Assembly: GCA_020086605.1 (NCBI GenBank)
Contig: JACBWW010000051.1
Location: forward strand, 4,667,296-4,731,295
Direction: 5' to 3'
Origin: Lanius collurio
Lineage: Eukaryota > Chordata > Aves > Passeriformes > Laniidae
Length of the DNA stretch: 64,000 bases
The translations under genes and the position numbers were made by a program. Below, piece by piece: positions 58,740-64,000 of the stretch; position 1 is the first letter of the stretch, and every line of letters starts with the position of its first letter. The notes under the pieces are model-generated. The model had not been told where the DNA came from. It saw nothing but the letters and a program-made list of their open reading frames with translations, and did not search any database.

Positions 58740-59240
58740 TCCAGAGCCTCCCCTCGCCGCACGCATCCGCCGAGCCCCCGCCGAGGACAGGCGTCCTCTG
58801 CCATCTGCACCGGACAGAGCAGCTCGCAGCGCACAGAACACCTCACCAGGGAGCGGGGCAGAGCCTTCGCCTTAAGTGGCACCGTTCGGGCACGACAGGG
58901 CGCTCCCGCACTTGGGCAGGGGGTGAACTCGCAGCCTGGCAGCCTCCCCTGAGCGGCAGAGAGCGGCAGGATGCACTGACAGCTCCGCTGCCCCCAGCCC
59001 GGGGGGCACCAGCACCGGCAGCGCTGACCGCGCTGCGCACCGGGCACGGAGCGGGCACGGGAGCCCCGACAGGAGCTGCCAGACAGCCCCGGCGCCTCCC
59101 GGCTCAGCGGAGGCACTTCCTCACCTCCCAGCACTTTGTCGCTCAGGCTCCTCTGCAGTGAGAATTCCTCAGACGACCAGAGTCGCCCACGGGCTCGCAG
59201 CCTCCCAAACCTGCTGCCCACCACGGATCAGTCTCCTGGA
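58740..59240. promoter_or_regulatory. CpG island
   Basis: By hand I count about 42 CpG dinucleotides between 58,741 and 59,220 in strongly GC-rich DNA, roughly 0.8 of the number expected from base content. The rest of the window is CpG-depleted. Islands of this kind usually mark promoters that are unmethylated in the germ line. On the minus strand a donor-like GGGAG/GTGAGG has its GT at 59,124-59,123, and a 225-codon frame (59,224-58,547) crosses the island, but its Arg/Ser/Gly-rich product has no domain that I recognise. I see no convincing TATA box. It could be an alternative promoter or the first exon of an unseen gene; the direction is not settled. Confidence 0.75.
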
Positions 59241-61038
59241 GCTCCTGCTGGCCCAGCGCGTCACTCAGCTCTGTCTCTCTCCCTGCATCTGCACCATCAC
59301 CTGCCCTGGGCCAGCACAGCTGGCCTGGGGAAGCCCGGGTGTCACGCCAGGGCCAGCATAGCTCTCATTTACACTCAGCAGCGTCACGCACTGACTCAGG
59401 AGGGGAATGGAGATGAGGCGACTTCAGCAGCAGCATCCAGTGTCCCAAACCTGGCAAAGCAGCAGCCGCTCTGCGTAGGAGCCGTGTCACATGCACATGG
59501 GAACTGGCCACCCCCTCCAGTCTGCTGGGAGAGGCACCCTCAGCCCAGCAGCACGGCACCAAAACCCTTCCCTTGCAGCACTTTGCAGCAGATTTTGGGG
59601 TGTGCTAAGTGCTCGAAGGCTCAAGGCCCGGGTGGTGCCCATGGTGCATCTTGCCTCACATAGCCCGAATGAAGGGGGGAGCTCAGCTGCAGCAGAGCAT
59701 GGCTCCCTCTTCACCTGGTGCTGCAGTTTATTGCTTCTGTGCTCCCAAGCATGCACCAACTTCTGATCCAGATCCAAACCCAAGTCAAGGTGTCGCCTGT
59801 GATTTAGAAAGGGCATTCTGCCTCAGGGCCCATATCTAAGGGCTGTCAGCTGGCAGAGCACAAAGAGCCATGAAGCAGCAGCTGGGGCCAGGGGCTGGGC
59901 ATGGAGCAGCCCTAGATAAAGAAATCAGGACTGTTGGGATAACTCAGGAGCTGTTTTAGTCTTGTCTTACTCATGGAGATCCTTGGGGAGATGCTTTATT
60001 TAGTCAAACATTTCTGAAAGGGGAACTGAGAAACTAGCCAGGCTTTGCTCCATACATGGCACTTGCCTGGGAGGGGGAAAACTCCGTTGTGTCAGGCACC
60101 ACTGGAGTCACTTGGACCTGCAGCTTCAGCCGAGTGAAGTCCCAGGTTGCCAGTTCCTGGATGACTGGCTTAGGAGACAAGGAGCTGACCTGGCCATGAG
60201 GACCCAGCCACCCCAGGTCCACTCCAGACCAAATCCTGTATGAGGGGATTTCAGAGAGTGCCCAGAAATGTGCCACCCTTGCAAAGGCTCAAAGCTGTCT
60301 GCAGCACAGTGACCATTCCCCACCTGCAAGAACTCAAGGCAAGAAGGAAGCAAGTTTTTGCTCTTCTGCAAACCCATGGAAGTGTGATTTTCTGAAGGTG
60401 GTGAGAAATAGTTTCAGACAGCTCTAATTAGCAAGGTGGTGTGCGAGAGAATCCAGCTTTACTGCTCCATGCTCCACAGCTGTCCTGGGATGAAGGGAGA
60501 GTTCCATCACCAGCAGCTGGAGCCCACCCACACCCCTCCCCTGTGCCTGCCTGGCTTGCAGTGAGTCCGATGATCTGCAGGATAGTGAAGAGGGATATTT
60601 TTGCATGAGCTGCTGGTCCAAAGTTACCAGTGCTATTTCAGGCAGCAACACCTACACTGTAATCCAGAGGGCTGTATTTTCCAGCGGGCTCTTCAAAATC
60701 CAGCCTCCCTCCTCCCCTCACAGGCCAGTTCTAAGCAACCTGGCTCCAGGATAAACGGCTCCCAGCATTATGTGACCACTGAGGCAAACGCCACAGCCCC
60801 CAGCACGCTCCTGATTCCCACTGGGACCAAGACACCTTCGGACTGGAAAAAAAATAAATACCTCATCTCGCAAGAAGTACCAGCTACAACAACAGGTCCT
60901 CTGCCTGCAAATCCTCCCAGGGATCTGCCACCACCAGATTACCTGCCCAGGCTAAGCTAGCTAATCCTACAGGCGAGTCGCAGACCTTGTCCTGGAGCTC
61001 AGCAGCATTTTCGGTGAGGTGCTTCAGAAGACGTACAG

Positions 61039-61052
61039 GCTCTAATTAGAGC
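61039..61052. promoter_or_regulatory. 14-bp palindromic TAATTA site
   Basis: GCTCTAATTAGAGC is a perfect palindrome centred on TAATTA, the classic homeodomain core. The E-box-like CATATG follows at about 61,069. A symmetric site could accept a homeodomain dimer, but this rests on sequence only. Confidence 0.3.
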
Positions 61053-61728
61053 TACTTTGCACCTCGCTGCATATGGAGGCAGGAAGACATTTGTTCTTCT
61101 GTGAAAGCAGGAATCAGAGCCTGGACAGGTTAAATCTCCACTCTCCCGTATACAAAATATCTGCATATAAATCTTTCAGACAGAAAGAGGGGACTCATAG
61201 AGAGAGGGAAGCAGATGCTGACATGAGCTACCCCTAAAGACCAGGAAGATGAGGACCTCAGCCCCTGTTCTGGATTCAGATCAGGAATTGTTCCAGTGGG
61301 GATAATGCCACCAGCTCCTTCACCAGTGAGAGCCAGCACTGTGTCTTGCACCTATTTCCTCCTCCTTGATCTGTGTGTGTAGGCACAAAGGAGGCATGAG
61401 ACCATCCAAAATTAAGGAGCTAGAAGATACAAAGAAAAGAGACAGGAGGAGAAGCAATAACAGGAATGGTTATATAACAGTATGAAAAAAAACCCAATAA
61501 TACTCCCAGTGCAGAAAAGGTTTTAAAATGGACAAGTGGGTGGTGAGACCTGCAGGATGCTGGGCCCCAGGACCAGCTGCTCCCTGTGTGCCAGGGGGGT
61601 GAAAATCCATGGCTGGGCAGAGCTGCAGAGACTGTGCCCAGCTGGGGTTTGCAAGTGGGGAAGTTCCAGCCTTCAGAGCCTGCCCAGCAGTGAGATGGCC
61701 AAAGTGAGACTCCCCCTCCCTGCATCTC

Positions 61729-61742
61729 TGACCAGAGGGCAC
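61729..61742 (+). promoter_or_regulatory. Weaker predicted CTCF site, plus strand
   Basis: TGACCAGAGGGCAC matches the CTCF core consensus at 12 of 14 positions, the two mismatches being the first two bases. Many such matches in a genome are not bound, so confidence is low. Confidence 0.3.
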
Positions 61743-62881
61743 ACACGAAGCAGCCCAGCTCAGACCCCACACACACCAACCACACAGACCAGCATTCCTG
61801 TTCTGTCACCCACACTCCATGCCATCCTTCTCTCTCCTCAGTCCTCCTGGCTCTGCTCAGAGAGGGTCTGGGTCCCATGCAGAGTCTCAGCACTCGTTTT
61901 CTCTCCTCTGAGTGAGCTGTGCAAACAGCAGAGACAGCTCCTTGGAGAGAGACATGGATGCTCCCATCACAGGTCTAATCCTGCATCGCATCCCGGACCT
62001 TGGCAAGCAGCAAGAGCAGGAGACACACGGCATCTTAGCCGGTGAGAAGGGGATGAATCACTGGAAAACAGACCCAGGCACAGAGCCAGAGCAGGGAGAA
62101 GATGGTCCTGTGAGGCCTCCATCTTTGGGAGTGGGGGGACTGGAGTGATCAGAGCCACAAGATCCTCGCTTCCTGCTCAGAAGCAGCCCCAGCATCCATC
62201 CCCCAGCTCTGTACCATCCCTCAGAGCTGCAGCCCAGCTGTCCCTCAGAGTGCACCTTGCACCTGGACATTCAGCCCCTGCCAGCTCTGGAGCTCTCACT
62301 GCCCCCATCAGCAGCAAGAATGGGAAATACCCCTGCACCCCTTTGGATCTTCCCTCCCAGCACAAACCACAGAGCCTGAAGGCAAACCATGGCCTGGTTT
62401 CCCAGTTCACACACCTTTCCAGCTGTTCAGGTGCTACAAATCAGAAGATCCTGCCAGGAAAGTCACCTTCAGAAGTAACCTCCTGGCTGAACCAAGAGCA
62501 TGAGGTGCTCAGAGAACCACTATCAGCAAGCTGAGGCTCCCATTTCATCTTCATCACCAAACCACAGCTATGACAGTTCCCAACCACCAGATTTTATTTT
62601 TCCTTTGGAATCTGCCATCGAGCTCTGTTAAAACAAGGCTCCCACTAACCTGCAGCGTCCCTCAGCCCAGGGAGCCGAATCAGCCCATCAAAGCCACACA
62701 GAAACAAAAGCATCAGCTCCAAGAAGGTGTCACGACAGAATGACAACCCTTAACTTGTTGTTACATCAGCCCACACATTAACACTTTGGGCCTGAGCCAG
62801 GATGCCACGGAGCAGCCTCCGTTCCCTTTAAAGTCAAACCCTGCTGCTCAGAGATGCACAAGTTCAGAATCCTTTTTGATT

Positions 62882-62897
62882 AAAAAAAAAAAAAAAA
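62882..62897. repeat. A16 homopolymer
   Basis: Sixteen A residues follow CTTTTTGATT and are followed by GTAATAATAAAAG. No upstream retrocopy or target-site duplication was seen, so it is taken as a simple repeat. Confidence 0.9.
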
Positions 62898-63294
62898 GTA
62901 ATAATAAAAGCCACGTACCTTTTGCTGTGTTTTCCCCTGACAATGAGACCACAGTCTTGAGAAACTCCTCCATTTACTTTCCTCTTGTCTGTAGCACAGT
63001 TCTTTCACTAACTCCTCTCTGTCCACGATGGCCCACATACGGATGCACATGAAATTAGTGTCTCCCAAATTAGTTTTTTCGCACGCAATCCTAGCCCATT
63101 TTCCTCAACAACATATTATGATATGCAAGGTTCCACCTTTCTCCCAGGAAACACAAGCTTCTAAATTTATCTTTTGGACGACTAAAAAAAGAGACAGGTC
63201 TAGCTTTCACAATGTGGGGTCAGCAGTCCCGAATGGCAGAGTATCTGCCCCAGAAACACCCAGTTAATAACACAACAACCACCACAGAGCAGCA

Positions 63295-63380
63295 CACACA
63301 TGGTCATTACAGAGCTAAGTATAACTTGACAAAGTACCTTGCTTTTAATGAGGCAAAAGGCCAATTAACCTGATGAGGAT
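63295..63380. promoter_or_regulatory. Candidate regulatory element near the CpG island
   Basis: The patch has GGTCATTACAGAGC, CTTTTAATGAGGC and GGCCAATTAACCTG, which contain homeodomain-like cores (ATTA, TAATG, AATTA). It lies about 250-300 bp left of the CpG island that runs off the right edge. It could be a proximal element of that promoter. Evidence is limited to motif content. Confidence 0.2.
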
Positions 63381-63599
63381 GCAGTGTACTGACATTGAGT
63401 GGGGAGCCTGGATTCCCTGGAGATACACCCTGTATACCCTCGTAACACACCAAACATGAGGGATTTGAATCATTTCTGAGGGCACTGCTCGGCTCTCAGA
63501 GCTCTCCAGGTCAACACCAGCCTTCCCCAGATTTTGTGACACAGTATCCAGCATTCAGGCCGGATGAAGGGCCAGCCGTGCATTTTTGTCAGCTCAGAT

Positions 63600-64000
63600 C
63601 CAAACCCTGGGAAAATGCAGGCATTGTCTTCGCCCGGTCCCCACCGCCCAGCCCTTCGCAGGTGTTCACCTGACAGAGGACAGCAAGAAAAATCCAGGAA
63701 TAAAAGCAGGGACGCTCCGGCGGGCACTTCCCGTTGAAGTCATTTCATAACCGCGTTTCCAGAGGTGCTGGAAGAACAGCACAAGCCACCGCGCGAGAGC
63801 CGTGATCGGAGACACCGAAATGCGCGGAACGAACAAAAGAAAAACCAACTTCCCCTCCGCGAGGCCGTGATTTTGGAAGAGGCAAAACTTCCCGGCTCTT
63901 AGGGCACACCTGGAGCTCTGCCCCTGTCCCAGCCCCGCATCCCGGGCCCGGCGCTCTCTGCAGCAGGCGAAGCGCCCGGGGCGGGGGTCGCGGAGCCCCC
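63600..64000. promoter_or_regulatory. CpG island, cut by the window edge
   Basis: CpG density rises sharply: by hand I count about 27 CpGs between 63,721 and 64,000. A perfect Sp1-type GC box, GGGGCGGGGG, lies at 63,978-63,987. This is the usual look of a vertebrate promoter or first exon, and it probably continues beyond the window. On the minus strand GTCAG/GTGAAC (GT at 63,669-63,668) could be the donor of a first exon transcribed leftward into this window. A plus-strand gene to the right is equally possible. No coding sequence can be assigned. Confidence 0.8.

Larger units (their letters stand above)
59241..63599. other. Unique DNA between two CpG islands, no gene seen
   Basis: There is no retroposon or recognisable exon. 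Frames reach about 175 codons (59,136-59,663, partly inside the island) and 169 codons (61,536-62,045), without domains. Listed separately are a palindromic TAATTA site at 61,039, a second CTCF-like match at 61,730, an A16 tract at 62,882 and an AT-motif patch near 63,300. If either island starts a transcript into this stretch it would be intron. Confidence 0.5.

Noticed and set aside
58547..59224. 225-codon minus-strand frame over the CpG island
   Set aside because: High GC makes stop codons rare; the product is Arg/Ser/Gly-rich with no domain that I recognise. It is kept only as a note within the island.

Overview
The window reads as nuclear DNA of a bird. The best evidence is eight 5'-truncated CR1 retroposon fragments. 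Several keep the CR1 3' end with its short octamer repeats (most clearly at 18,963-18,990). There are also two decayed copies of one avian-type retroviral LTR, in opposite orientations (about 2,386-2,882 minus and 34,168-34,710 plus). A songbird is plausible from the CR1 and LTR types, but I cannot fix the species. Nothing suggests bacterial, viral or organellar DNA: there are no operons, no ribosome binding sites and no long continuous gene frames.

I could not support any protein-coding gene. Most open frames are under 180 codons, have no recognisable domain, and overlap other frames on both strands. The longest, 362 codons on the minus strand near 35.3-36.4 kb, is a by-product of a 72-bp minisatellite whose period is a multiple of three. 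The window is therefore best read as intergenic or intronic DNA.

Layout: 1-2.4 kb is featureless; 2.4-2.9 kb is a minus-strand LTR; 3.8-4.3 kb is AT-motif-rich unique DNA that may be a regulatory element; 5.0-5.5 kb is CR1. From 5.5 to 34 kb the DNA is mostly unique, with CR1 pieces at 16.0, 18.8, 20.5 and 25.0 kb. At 34.2-34.7 kb lies the plus-strand LTR. At 35.6-36.8 kb lies a CCCAG-rich repeat region whose core (35,939-36,460) is seven and a quarter units of exactly 72 bp; a predicted CTCF site follows at 36,813. From 37 to 58 kb there are CR1 pieces at 41.9, 46.7 and 51.0 kb and several clusters of homeodomain or POU-type motifs. At 58.74-59.24 kb is a CpG island, and a second begins near 63.6 kb and runs off the right edge with a perfect GC box.

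The two CpG islands are the only good signs of promoters. If the right-edge island drives a minus-strand transcript (a candidate splice donor lies at 63,668), much of this window could be its first intron. If it drives a plus-strand transcript, the gene lies beyond the window. The sequence alone does not decide this. No new multi-gene system was found; the most structured unexplained object is the 72-bp minisatellite.
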